The notes under the pieces were generated by a model, which had not been told where the DNA came from, did not search any database, and worked only from the letters and a program-made list of their open reading frames with translations. Made by a program: the position numbers and the translations under genes. 22,193 bases of DNA from an uncultured Collinsella sp. (GTDB lineage Bacteria > Actinomycetota > Coriobacteriia > Coriobacteriales > Coriobacteriaceae), in contig CABRDB010000004.1 of the NCBI GenBank assembly GCA_902469555.1, positions 1-22,193 on the forward strand. The letters run 5' to 3'. Shown here in pieces: positions 6,222-15,539 of the stretch; the first letter of the stretch is position 1; each line of letters opens with the position of its first letter.

Positions 6222-7071
6222 GGGAAAGCTCCTGTGCCAGGTGGACAAAATCGGCAACATCAAGCGTCTCGGCGCGCGTGGTAGGTGCGATACCGCAGGC
6301 CTCAAAGGCGGCGTCGAGCGCGTCCTTGGCAAAGCCGTTGGCGCTCATGGAGTTGCGAATCGTCTTGCGGCGCTGAGCAAACGCAGCGTCGATCACACGG
6401 GCCACAAACTCGCGGTCGATGTCCTCGGGTACCACTCCGTCAACGCGATCGATGCGCACTACGGCAGAATCCACATGCGGCGCCGGCATAAAGCAGCGCG
6501 GCGGCACCTCAAAGCGCCTCGTCACCTGCGCATACAGGCCGAGCTTTGCCGTGTAGCCGCCATAGGTCTTGTTGCCCGGCGTTGCGGCAATACGATCGGC
6601 AACTTCCTTTTGCACCATGACGACGGCGCGCTTGAGCGCGGGCATCGTCTGGAAGAATTGAAGGATGATCGTCGCCGCCACGTTATAGGGCAGATTCGCG
6701 ACAAACACCGTGGGTTCACCACCGGCGACCTGCTCAATCTGCTCCGGCGTCACCTTGAGCGCATCGCCCACGATAAAGCGGAAGTTGGCATAGTCGGCGG
6801 CATGGGCGTCAAGCACCGGCTCAAGCTCGGGATCGGCCTCGATCGATGTGACGCACGCCGCCTCCTGCAGCAGGGCCAACGTCAGCGTGCCGCAACCCGG
6901 GCCGACCTCAAGCACGCGCTCATCGCCCGCAATTTCAGCGAGCTCACAGATACGTTCGATCACATGGTTGTCGATCAGGAAGTTTTGGCCCAGGCGATGC
7001 TTGGTCGCAAGGCCAAACTCCTCTAGCAGCTCCCTAGTTGCCGTGGGGTTTGCCAAAGGCGAAGTTGTCAT
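6211..7071 (-). CDS. rsmA: 16S rRNA adenine(1518/1519) dimethyltransferase
   Basis: Makes N6,N6-dimethyladenosine at the two adjacent adenines in the 3' terminal hairpin of 16S rRNA, late in 30S assembly. The 286-aa product carries the family motifs RLGQNFLID, VLEVGPGCGTLTLALL (SAM-binding loop) and the catalytic NLPYNVA. The C-terminal part has FAQRRKTIRNSM. ATG 7071 is preceded by AGGAGG. It overlaps tatD downstream. A hairpin that looks like a terminator separates it from metG with only about 30 nt left for a promoter, so expression may depend on readthrough. Confidence 0.97.
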   Translation of the reverse strand: MTTSPLANPTATRELLEEFGLATKHRLGQNFLIDNHVIERICELAEIAGDERVLEVGPGCGTLTLALLQEAACVTSIEADPELEPVLDAHAADYANFRFIVGDALKVTPEQIEQVAGGEPTVFVANLPYNVAATIILQFFQTMPALKRAVVMVQKEVADRIAATPGNKTYGGYTAKLGLYAQVTRRFEVPPRCFMPAPHVDSAVVRIDRVDGVVPEDIDREFVARVIDAAFAQRRKTIRNSMSANGFAKDALDAAFEACGIAPTTRAETLDVADFVHLAQELSHDA

Positions 7072-7101
7072 AGTTGCCTCCTTAGCATGGTGGCGGCGTC
7101 T

Positions 7102-7139
7102 TGAAACAAAAGGGCATGGACCGTTGCGGCCATGCCCTT
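7102..7139 (-). terminator. Hairpin between metG and rsmA
   Basis: AAGGGCATGG (7110-7119) pairs perfectly with CCATGCCCTT (7130-7139), followed on the minus strand by TTTTGTTT. It looks like an intrinsic terminator after metG, but it leaves little room for a separate rsmA promoter and may be only partly efficient. Confidence 0.7.
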
Positions 7140-7178
7140 ACATCTAAACAGCAAATTGCCGATATGGCGCGCAGCGGC

Positions 7179-8780
<1,602 letters not shown>

Positions 8781-8849
8781 GGGGTTTGTCCTCCAGAAAA
8801 ACGTTGCATACAGGGGATGATTCTAGCGCAAGGGCTGGATATCCTCCAT

Positions 8850-9728
8850 CTATTGCATATTGAGCACCATGGCATAGACATCACGCTTGCGGCGCGAATA
8901 CTTCTGAGACAGGCGCTTTGCCACCGCGGAGGCGGGCTCCCCCTCCTCGAGCGCGGCGCGAATGTCCTCGCGTAGGGCTTCGTCGGGGTCTGCCGCTGCG
9001 GCTCCAACCGGCGCGATACCGGCCTCCTCGTCCTCACTCGGCGGCGCGATGACCAGCGCGATCTCGCCCTTTACCTCGCCACGGGCACGCAGCTCCTCGG
9101 TTAGCTGGGCGGCAGATCCACGCAAGACTTCCTCGTGCAGTTTGGTAAGCTCGCGGCAGACGGCAATATCGCGCTGGGGAAAGACCTCGGCCACGGCCTC
9201 GAGCGTCGCGACGATGCGATGTGGAGACTCGTAGAAGATGAGCGCGCCGGGGACGACGGCAAGGCGCTGCAGTCGGCGCACGCGGTCGCCGTGCTTGCGA
9301 CCCAAAAAGCCTTCGAAGAAGAAATGCTCGCAGGGAATACCGGACGATACGAGCGCCGTGACGCAAGCAGATGGGCCGGGAATAACCTCGACAGGCACAT
9401 CCGCCTCGCGCGCCGCCTCGACCAGCGCCTGGCCGGGATCAGACACACTCGGCATACCGGCGTCTGAGGCAAAGGCGAGGGTCTCCCCCGCCAGCAGACG
9501 GTCGACCAGGCCGGCGGCGCGACTTGCGATCACGTTCTCGTCGCAACGAACGAGCGGCTTGGAGATGCCTAGGTGCATCAGCAACTTTGAGGTCACACGC
9601 GTGTCCTCGCAGCAGACGGCGTCGGCGGCGGCAAATGCCTCGCCGACGCGCGGAGACAGGTCGCCCAGGTTACCGATGGGCGTACCGACTACATAGAGTT
9701 TGCCCGTGCGGGCGCTGTTTTGCGTCAT
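8850..9728 (-). CDS. rsmI: 16S rRNA cytidine(1402) 2'-O-methyltransferase
   Basis: Tetrapyrrole-methylase-fold enzyme that adds the 2'-O-methyl group at C1402 in the decoding centre. The 292-aa product contains the signatures LYVVGTPIGNLGDLSPR, CEDTRVTSKLL, FASDAGMPSVSDPG, VIPGPSACVTALVSSG and FYESPHRI, all in family order, plus a C-terminal helical tail (SQKYSRRKRDVYAMVL). The start at 9728 lies 6 nt after the stop of the GH5-like gene. Its ribosome site (AGGT) is weak and overlaps that stop, pointing to translational coupling. Confidence 0.97.
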   Translation of the reverse strand: MTQNSARTGKLYVVGTPIGNLGDLSPRVGEAFAAADAVCCEDTRVTSKLLMHLGISKPLVRCDENVIASRAAGLVDRLLAGETLAFASDAGMPSVSDPGQALVEAAREADVPVEVIPGPSACVTALVSSGIPCEHFFFEGFLGRKHGDRVRRLQRLAVVPGALIFYESPHRIVATLEAVAEVFPQRDIAVCRELTKLHEEVLRGSAAQLTEELRARGEVKGEIALVIAPPSEDEEAGIAPVGAAAADPDEALREDIRAALEEGEPASAVAKRLSQKYSRRKRDVYAMVLNMQ

Positions 9729-9734
9729 ATCAAC

Positions 9735-10796
9735 CTATTCAATCATGCCGCGCTCGAGCGTGCCGAGCGCCGCGCGGGCGTCCCATGCTGCAATACGCTT
9801 CTCGGTCTTCCACGTTTGGAAGAACCAGCCAGCCGCCGGCGCAAACGATGCCAGCTGGTTGGCGATAAACACACGCTCGTAGGCATTACGGCCCTCGGGC
9901 GTAACCGACGAGTTGGCAAAAATCGCCGCACCCGACCATTCACCAACCAAAACGGGGAATCCGGCCGAGATTGCCTCCTTGAGCTCACGCTTGTTGCGCG
10001 AAATCGCCGTCGTCAGACCGCGGGGGCTCGTGATGTCGAGCGCATACTCGTCGCGGTAATGGTACAGGTGAAGGTCCATGTAGACGTTCTTATACTTGGC
10101 GCCGCGCATAAAGTGCTTCCACTCGCCAGGGTGTCCCGAAGAGGAAAAGACGACGATCTTGTCCTCGGGCATATACGAACGAACGAGCTCGTACGCGTCA
10201 CGATAGAAGTTGCGCAGGTAGTGCGCCGGAATACCGTCCGTCATGGTAAAGAGGCTCTTGCGTACGCTCATCTGCGGCGTATCCAACAGCTCGATGCCCA
10301 GCAGGCTCTCGGCCTCACCATAGCGATCGGCCAGGCGCTCGAGCACATCGAGCGCAACGTGACGGCCGTTAGTGGACGAATGCCACTCGGCAACAGCCTC
10401 TGGCGTGGCGGGCGAATCGTTGGAATCGCCCTGGCCACCGGGCACAGTTGCTAGATCAAGCAGCACGCGGATGTCGTACTTGGCAGCCCACTCAATTGCA
10501 CGGTCGATGTAGTCGACAACCGAGATGTAGGACGCATCGGACTCCTGCGAGCCAAAGGCATACCAGGGCACCGGCAGACGCACGGCATTGAGACCGATCT
10601 GCGCCATGCGACGGAAATCGTCCTCGCTCACAAACGTCTCGTAATGACGGCGCATGCACTCGTTATAGGCGGCGGTGCCCATGGCCTCCTGCAGCTCGGC
10701 CGCGTTGGATGCACCGGTCGCCGCGTATAGCGACGGGGTCACCCAAGGCTCGGGAATAAACCAGCCAGAGAGATTAACGCCGAGTATCCTCTCCAT
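9735..10796 (-). CDS. GH5-type exo-1,3-beta-glucanase-like protein, catalytic acid/base missing
   Basis: The 353-aa product resembles the exo-beta-1,3-glucanase branch of glycoside hydrolase family 5. It opens GVNLSGWFIPEPWVTPSL, has VRLPVPWYAF (73-81), the substrate-site stretch DLHLYHYRD (241-249), the nucleophile strand PVLVGEWSGA (E286) and GWFFQTWKTE (323-332). The acid/base site, normally NEP, reads LDTP, so Glu is Thr173. The DLH of relatives reads DLA, so His is Ala116. I confirmed the acid/base codons in the DNA. There is no signal peptide, so it should stay in the cytoplasm. ATG 10796 follows AGGGGG; an alternative start at 10817 is possible. It is coupled to rsmI. Confidence 0.85.
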   Translation of the reverse strand: MERILGVNLSGWFIPEPWVTPSLYAATGASNAAELQEAMGTAAYNECMRRHYETFVSEDDFRRMAQIGLNAVRLPVPWYAFGSQESDASYISVVDYIDRAIEWAAKYDIRVLLDLATVPGGQGDSNDSPATPEAVAEWHSSTNGRHVALDVLERLADRYGEAESLLGIELLDTPQMSVRKSLFTMTDGIPAHYLRNFYRDAYELVRSYMPEDKIVVFSSSGHPGEWKHFMRGAKYKNVYMDLHLYHYRDEYALDITSPRGLTTAISRNKRELKEAISAGFPVLVGEWSGAAIFANSSVTPEGRNAYERVFIANQLASFAPAAGWFFQTWKTEKRIAAWDARAALGTLERGMIE

Positions 10797-10818
10797 CACT
10801 GCCCCCTTTTGAATCATA

Positions 10819-10869
10819 CGGGCTAAGCCCGCATCGCTCTTGCATGACATATCTATCGATTTGAGTATA
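10819..10869 (-). promoter_or_regulatory. Possible promoter and leader palindrome of the GH5-like gene
   Basis: A good -10 box, TATACT, lies at 10864-10869 on the minus strand, with no convincing -35. Downstream, within the predicted leader, CGGGCT-A-AGCCCG (10819-10831) is a perfect odd palindrome that could be an operator or small hairpin. Confidence 0.4.
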
Positions 10870-10990
10870 CCCGCGCATGCAGACAGGCGACCGAACGGTC
10901 TACAAAGTGGCGCAAAAGTGGGAGGAATGTCTGGGACAGGTGGGCACGAGCTGGTGCGCCGAGATGTGCGCGCACGTCGGAAGTAAGCGC

Positions 10991-11223
10991 CGGAAAGCGC
11001 ATCCCGTTTTTCGCAAAAGACTGGGATGCATTTTCCGTTCGAGGCCTCAATCGGAAAATGCATCCCGTTCTGAGCGCGAGATCTGGGACGCAGTTTCCGC
11101 CAAAGGCCGCAAAAGGAAAGCACGTCCCATTCTGACGCCGGATTCCGGGTCGCGCTTTCCCAAGCGACATCAAAGCGGAAAACGCATCCCACTCTGAAGC
11201 CAAATTCCGGGACGCAATTTCCG
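10991..11223. repeat. Tandem array of palindromic units, 62-bp period
   Basis: Three full units and parts of two more repeat with an exact 62-bp period: left arms start at 11023, 11085, 11147 and 11209. Each unit has a left arm like GGGATGCATTTTCCG, a spacer, and its inverted right arm CGGAAAATGCATCCC (11052-11066 in the first unit, a perfect 15-bp match). TTCTGA follows. Later units keep the pattern with mismatches. No protein is supported in this gene-free stretch (10797-11279). Between 10870 and 10990 I see nothing else. Confidence 0.85.
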
Positions 11224-11235
11224 CAGAGCCCTCGA

Positions 11236-11266
11236 TAAAAGAAAAGGACCCCTTTGCAGAGGTCCT
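11236..11266 (-). terminator. Terminator of tRNA-Phe
   Basis: On the minus strand AGGACCTC pairs with GGGGTCCT across a 6-nt loop, then TTTTCTTTT follows. It lies about 14 nt after the tRNA. Confidence 0.8.
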
Positions 11267-11279
11267 AGTCAATTCAAGG

Positions 11280-11352
<73 letters not shown>

Positions 11353-11384
11353 ATTTGAGTTGTGCCTTGTTTCAAGGCTTGATT

Positions 11385-11412
11385 AGTATAACCAAGGACG
11401 CGTTCCGGTCAA
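11385..11412 (-). promoter_or_regulatory. Promoter of tRNA-Phe
   Basis: Minus-strand TTGACC (11407-11412) and TATACT (11385-11390), spaced 16 bp, in an AT-rich stretch directly upstream of the tRNA. Confidence 0.7.
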
Positions 11413-11475
11413 CCGAGAATTTTAAAAAAGTTTTTGAGCACAGCCTCGGTTCTATAAATCGGCACGTCAGAGGCA

Positions 11476-11760
11476 TCAGCCGGCAGCAAGAAGTTTTTCA
11501 CTCAGAGCCGCACGGGCAAACTCACTTGGCGTCATCCCCTCGGCAGCCGCCCGTCGACGAATGGCCTCCTTCATTCCCAGAGGAATCTTGACCGACAGCG
11601 TTGCCGTCCCCTCACCTGAGAGCGGGGGCCGTCCATGCACGATCCCACCAACGGTGTGTTCGCCATCCGGAAACTCTCCGCGCTCGTACGACTCGCACCA
11701 CGCGTCAATCATTTCATCCGTTACAACCTGACCATTAGCGGCCGTATACGTCTTGCCCAT
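11476..11760 (-). CDS. Ribbon-helix-helix-type antitoxin (predicted)
   Basis: The 94-aa product has a variable, acidic N-terminal half (YERGEFPDGEHTVGG) that would serve as the toxin-binding part. Its C-terminal ribbon-helix-helix pattern, TATLSVKIPLGMKEAI then EGMTPSEFARAALSEKLL, would bind DNA as a dimer. The gene starts within the toxin stop (TGATG), with AAAGGGG upstream; an ATG three bases earlier is the alternative. The order toxin then antitoxin, the overlap and the sizes fit a type II toxin-antitoxin module like BrnT-BrnA. The family assignment is by pattern, not search. Confidence 0.7.
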   Translation of the reverse strand: MGKTYTAANGQVVTDEMIDAWCESYERGEFPDGEHTVGGIVHGRPPLSGEGTATLSVKIPLGMKEAIRRRAAAEGMTPSEFARAALSEKLLAAG

Positions 11761-12026
11761 CATCGACCCCTTTGCCGAGCCTGTTCAATCTCCTGCCAAA
11801 ATTTCTTCTGGACTGGAGACAAGGCATGAATGATAAGCCACCCACGGACAAGCTCGACCGCGACAAGCTCCACGCTTCGTCCGTCTGGGAGCCATCCAAT
11901 CGCAAGCCATCTCGGCGGCTCGTCCTTCGACTCGCGACGAATGCACTCAGTAACCGCAAGCCAAGCGCTAAGCACCTGCTTTTCCGTCAGGTGCTTTTTA
12001 GCGTTGGGGTGAATCTCAACATCCAT
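11760..12026 (-). CDS. BrnT/DUF4258-like toxin (predicted)
   Basis: Small 88-aa basic protein. Visible features are an N-terminal HPNAKKHLTEKQV helix region, then a beta-rich stretch with GWLPDGRSVELVAVEL and WLIIHALSPVQKKFW. That DGR-strand-HA layout resembles RelE-fold BrnT and DUF4258 toxins, which act as ribonucleases. I chose ATG 12026 because GGAGGAGAAG lies just upstream; the in-frame extension further upstream reads as non-coding. It is coupled to the antitoxin gene by a 1- to 4-nt overlap. A palindrome 25 nt upstream could be the autoregulatory operator. Confidence 0.65.
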   Translation of the reverse strand: MDVEIHPNAKKHLTEKQVLSAWLAVTECIRRESKDEPPRWLAIGWLPDGRSVELVAVELVRGWLIIHALSPVQKKFWQEIEQARQRGR

Positions 12027-12051
12027 GCATCTTCTCCTCCATCTTACCCAA

Positions 12052-12066
12052 TTTCGTATGACGAAA
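12052..12066. promoter_or_regulatory. Palindromic operator candidate of the toxin-antitoxin pair
   Basis: TTTCGT-ATG-ACGAAA is a perfect 6-bp inverted repeat 25 nt upstream of the toxin start. It sits between weak -35 (TGGACT) and -10 (TAAGAT) candidates on the minus strand. Ribbon-helix-helix antitoxins commonly bind such short palindromes in their own promoter. Confidence 0.45.
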
Positions 12067-12084
12067 GTCCACTGTCGCCAATTC

Positions 12085-12444
12085 TTAAGCCGGCACGCGT
12101 TGGAGAGCAGGGGTCGAAACAATGATTGAAGGACGCTCTAGTACGGCCCAGGCGCCGGGGCAGGAGCACATACGCCAAGGGCGGACGTTTTCGTAGCGCG
12201 CGAGGATATTGCCGTCGCGATCGATGAAGGCGATGTCGATGGGATAGGCCATAAAACACGTATGGACCGAAGAGCAGCGTGGAAACGCCATGACGAGCGG
12301 CAGGCCGTTGGCGGCAACCGGACGCCGTCCCAGCATGCCGCGCAGGCGCACGACAAACGACTCCGCCACCACAAACTCGGCCGGCGTCCAACCCAGCCTA
12401 TTGAGTGCCCGCGCGTAGGCGATGTAGGACGAGACCGCGGTCAC
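12085..12444 (-). CDS. DUF192 family protein, last gene of the Tad operon
   Basis: The 119-aa product shows the DUF192 pattern: VVRLRGMLGRRP, then CSSVHTCFMAYPIDIAFIDR, then ENVRPWRMCSCPGAWAVLE. DUF192 proteins form small beta-rich domains of unknown biochemical role and are often found near secretion or Tad pilus genes. No signal peptide is visible here, although many relatives have one. I chose GTG 12444, which overlaps the stop of the preceding TadE-like gene as GTGA. A longer in-frame ATG start at 12549 would lie deep inside that gene. Confidence 0.85.
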   Translation of the reverse strand: MTAVSSYIAYARALNRLGWTPAEFVVAESFVVRLRGMLGRRPVAANGLPLVMAFPRCSSVHTCFMAYPIDIAFIDRDGNILARYENVRPWRMCSCPGAWAVLERPSIIVSTPALQRVPA

Positions 12445-12917
12445 ATGACCACCCCCGGACGCCATGGATCGACCGTCACCGCACGCTCGTGCGACAACGT
12501 TGTCGGCGCCCCCAGCGGAACGCCAGCGATGCTGAGAGAAGTCGGCCACGGCTCATAGTGCATGGTGCAGGTGTAGGTCCTAAACGTACCGGATAGGGAG
12601 AGCAGGCCACCATCCGATGCCTTCGCGCCTTGCTCGCTCGACACTTCGATCTGTAAGTCATAGCCTTCCATGGCATTCAGAATTTGAGTCTGAACCGTCG
12701 CCGAGGCATCGGCAGAGCTTTCGTCGCCCTCCCCCTCCGACGCCACGGCATGCGCTAGCACGATGTCGGGCACCACGCGGTCGAAGCGCGCGACAGCGCT
12801 GGCAAAGATCATGACGTTGTACACAATGAGTGCCAGCACCAGCAAAACGGGCGTAACCACTGCCATCTCCACCGTCGCTTGGGCGCGCTCCTCGCGCAGA
12901 CGCATGCGGATACTCAT
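12441..12917 (-). CDS. TadE/TadF-like pseudopilin
   Basis: The 158-aa product has an N-terminal pilin-like signal: LREERAQATVEMAVVTPVLL, in which A12-Q13 is the predicted cleavage site and E17 is then at position +5. A hydrophobic helix of about 22 residues follows, then a polar extracytoplasmic domain with one Cys (residue 117). TadE and TadF proteins are minor pseudopilins of the Flp/Tad pilus, processed by the prepilin peptidase. The ATG shares one base with the TAA stop of the TadG-like gene, and the stop overlaps the DUF192 start. Confidence 0.85.
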   Translation of the reverse strand: MSIRMRLREERAQATVEMAVVTPVLLVLALIVYNVMIFASAVARFDRVVPDIVLAHAVASEGEGDESSADASATVQTQILNAMEGYDLQIEVSSEQGAKASDGGLLSLSGTFRTYTCTMHYEPWPTSLSIAGVPLGAPTTLSHERAVTVDPWRPGVVM

Positions 12918-15070
12918 TACGACCCACCGCCCAGAGCGCCAACCAGCGTGGCGACATCGACGGTGAGCGGGATGGAGCCGCCGCCGGGCAGAGGAATCTC
13001 CGCAAGTGTGAACACCGTACCGTTAATGGTGCGTTCGACTTGATATTCCAACGCCTCGCAAAGCGCCTTGGGATCGGTCACGCCCAACGGAATACTTCGC
13101 AGTTTGTCTTGCGCTTGAGAGAGACCCGCAATGTCAGACCCCGGACTCTTAATGATATTGGCGGAATCGGTCAGCACCGGCTTTCGCAGGCGCAAGTCGC
13201 ACGGTTCCAAACCCAGCGCCGCCACGGACGCCGAAACGGTATCGCCGAGCCACGATGCGATGGAGCCCAACGCGCCGCTGCCCCCTCCTAGGCCTTTAAT
13301 CATCTCGTCCATAAGTTCGTCGGCTGAGCCTTGGATATCACCGTATCCCACGAGTAGCCGTCCCCAAACATCCATGACGCCGTCGAGCACGCCGGCAACG
13401 CCGCCCGAGCGTTCCTTCAATGTCGAGAAAAATCGCGAAAGCACGTTGTTTTGCGCCGTCGCCTCATCGGGCGCCAGCACCGCGGCAGAGATAGCACCGC
13501 GATCGCCAAGCCTGACTGCCGCGTTAAACGAGGAGTTAAGTTGATCGGGGCTGGTAATGTCACCCGAAACTGCAAAGGCGACCACGCCGTTGCGACCAGG
13601 TGGGGCGATACGCGGGCGCTCGCCGGAAAGCGCTTTAATGGCCTGGTCAAACGCATTGCCCGCACGGTCGGCCTCATCCTCGGTCTGACGCTCAAGTTCG
13701 AGTTCTTTGTTGCGGCATTCGACGTAGTCTTCCAGAGCCTCTTTGAACTTATCGAAGTGGTACTCGAAGCCCCTTTCGACAGAAGTCGTTGCAATCGCAA
13801 CGTACCCTAAAGACGACACACCGAAATGGCATTCGCTACACGTTTCGTGACCGTCAAAATCTGCGACGGATGCCAGCCCACCCGGCTTTCCTTTTTTGTA
13901 ATTTGGACAGTCAGTCCCATAATGCAAATAGGTAACTTTATCTACTTCACTCGTGGGCCAACGTGCATCGGTATAGAGTTCAGTCGTCCGCGCCTCATCT
14001 GGATTTCGCGGAAGGAAAGGGATGCGGGCGGAAACTTTGCCGTCCTTTTCAGTTATATATGCCCGCTCGACTTCTTCGCTCGCATACGCGAAGAACACCT
14101 TTCGTGCAGCAGAATCTGCCTGTTTTTCCGGACCTTCGCCAAGCGGCTTCTCATTTGCCAGGCGCTGGCGATAGTAGGCCTTCGCGCGATCGAGCGCCAC
14201 TTGCGGCTCCCACGTAACGCTCGAAGCGTAATGTGGATTTTGAGCACCAGAGAGATCCGCTAGGCTTTTCGCACGCTCCCACATGCAAGAACAGCTGCTG
14301 ACCGAGCCCTTGTCCGACCCGCCACAATCCGCCAGCCAAGCGCGCTCTTTAGCCTTCGCCGTGTCCTCAGAAGCCTTCCGCAGCTCCTCGGCCGCACGCT
14401 CTAAATCATCTGAAGTGTCTTTAATGGTATCGGTTGAGATCTCTGACCCTTTGAGCGCAGCGAAGTCCGACTCGGATGTCCTGGGCACGGCAAGCGCCGT
14501 ACCGGTATAGGTCACACTATCGGTATCCTGCGCCGACACCGCCTGCGTGGCACGCGCGGCGATCAGATACGGCAGAGCCGTCTCGATTTTCTGTAAGCCT
14601 TCCGATGCGCTTTTGGCAAACTTGTTGCGCGTTTTAATGATTTCAATCCCGGTGTCGACCATATTGCCGGCAACTGGCTCGGCACCCGGGATGAGGATGG
14701 CGACCAGTCCCGTCCCGATCGTGGCAAACCCCGCCAGCCCCAGACTCAAGATGCTCGCATCCACCACCGTCGCAGCCGTATGGTAGGACGACACCACATT
14801 GGCGCCTGCCAGCGCGCCGCTATCGGCAGCCACCTGGGTATCCCCAGCACGCGACATGCTCCATATCGCCGCGGTCGACGAAAACAGCAACGTGAGCACC
14901 ACTAGGATGACCACGGCAGAGGAAAGCGTGGTGTAGGCACCGTCTTCGATAAACAGGTCGATACCGGCTCGACCCATAAAGCCGCCTCGCTTGCGATGGC
15001 AGCTCGGACGGCGCGTCAAAACGCGTCTAGACCAGAAACGCTTAATCCCATGCAGCAATCCACGAACCAT
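12917..15070 (-). CDS. Large TadG-like pilus-assembly protein with Cys-rich insert
   Basis: The 717-aa product has a basic N-terminus of about 35 residues, a TadG/Flp-type hydrophobic helix (about 47-72, AVVILVVLTLLFSSTAAIW), then the family stretch QVAADSGALAGANVV. A second hydrophobic segment lies at 107-130. The rest is an extracytoplasmic region with coiled-coil stretches (220-245, 440-470). Cysteines cluster at 249, 260 and 262, and in H383/C388 plus CSECH (411-415), which could bind a metal. I see no von Willebrand A motif. ATG 15070 has GGAGGGAG just upstream and overlaps the preceding TadE-like gene by 29 nt. Codon use and strand match the operon. Confidence 0.75.
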   Translation of the reverse strand: MVRGLLHGIKRFWSRRVLTRRPSCHRKRGGFMGRAGIDLFIEDGAYTTLSSAVVILVVLTLLFSSTAAIWSMSRAGDTQVAADSGALAGANVVSSYHTAATVVDASILSLGLAGFATIGTGLVAILIPGAEPVAGNMVDTGIEIIKTRNKFAKSASEGLQKIETALPYLIAARATQAVSAQDTDSVTYTGTALAVPRTSESDFAALKGSEISTDTIKDTSDDLERAAEELRKASEDTAKAKERAWLADCGGSDKGSVSSCSCMWERAKSLADLSGAQNPHYASSVTWEPQVALDRAKAYYRQRLANEKPLGEGPEKQADSAARKVFFAYASEEVERAYITEKDGKVSARIPFLPRNPDEARTTELYTDARWPTSEVDKVTYLHYGTDCPNYKKGKPGGLASVADFDGHETCSECHFGVSSLGYVAIATTSVERGFEYHFDKFKEALEDYVECRNKELELERQTEDEADRAGNAFDQAIKALSGERPRIAPPGRNGVVAFAVSGDITSPDQLNSSFNAAVRLGDRGAISAAVLAPDEATAQNNVLSRFFSTLKERSGGVAGVLDGVMDVWGRLLVGYGDIQGSADELMDEMIKGLGGGSGALGSIASWLGDTVSASVAALGLEPCDLRLRKPVLTDSANIIKSPGSDIAGLSQAQDKLRSIPLGVTDPKALCEALEYQVERTINGTVFTLAEIPLPGGGSIPLTVDVATLVGALGGGS

Positions 15071-15539
15071 AATCTCCCTCCAGCCATTCGGGACGTGATT
15101 GATACGAGACATCGACCTTGAGCTCAACGTAGCCGCCCTCGGCGGTACCACCCATAGCCTGCGCAAACGCACCGATCACAGGTAACGGCTTGACCTCGCC
15201 GGAAACGGACACGGACGAGACGCCACCCGCATCGGCCCGACCAAGCTCGATATCCCACGACAACGGCCCGCCGGCATGAAAGATCGAAACGTTGGGCACT
15301 GCGGCAAGCCGGCGGCGGGTGAACTCCTTAAGATCGTCGTCCTCCGCCGTCGTCGTGGTCATGAGCCGCGCGGTCTCGGCAGCGGCAGACTCCATGACCG
15401 CGCGCGTATAGAGCAGGCACACCGGTTGCAGTGCGAGAAGGATGAGCATCAGAAACGTCGGCAGCAAAAAAGCGGCCTCGACCGTAGACTGCGCCCGGTC
15501 CTCGCGCGCGATATCAATACAACGCGATGTCCTTAGCAC
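15042..15539 (-). CDS. TadE-like pseudopilin
   Basis: About 150-165 aa. The signal is IAREDRAQSTVEAAFLLP with a long Leu-rich helix (FLMLILLALQPVCLLYT) and a polar domain. Predicted cleavage between Ala and Gln puts Glu at +5. The start is unclear. The coordinates use GTG 15539, which has no ribosome site. ATT 15518 overlaps the upstream stop (ATTGA), has AAGGA 11 nt before it, and gives a leader of 9 residues like its neighbours; ATG 15578 is a third option. The end overlaps the TadG-like gene by 29 nt. Confidence 0.8.
   Translation of the reverse strand: MLRTSRCIDIAREDRAQSTVEAAFLLPTFLMLILLALQPVCLLYTRAVMESAAAETARLMTTTTAEDDDLKEFTRRRLAAVPNVSIFHAGGPLSWDIELGRADAGGVSSVSVSGEVKPLPVIGAFAQAMGGTAEGGYVELKVDVSYQSRPEWLEGDYGSWIAAWD

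Noticed and set aside
10991..11223. CRISPR array
   Set aside because: The repeating unit is a whole hairpin with drifted, related spacers, the period is 62 bp with no constant direct repeat, and no cas genes are nearby.
10797..11272. Minus- and plus-strand frames through the palindromic array, including an upstream extension of the GH5-like gene
   Set aside because: The products repeat with the DNA array and have no ribosome site, and the GH5-like protein has a family-like start at 10796.
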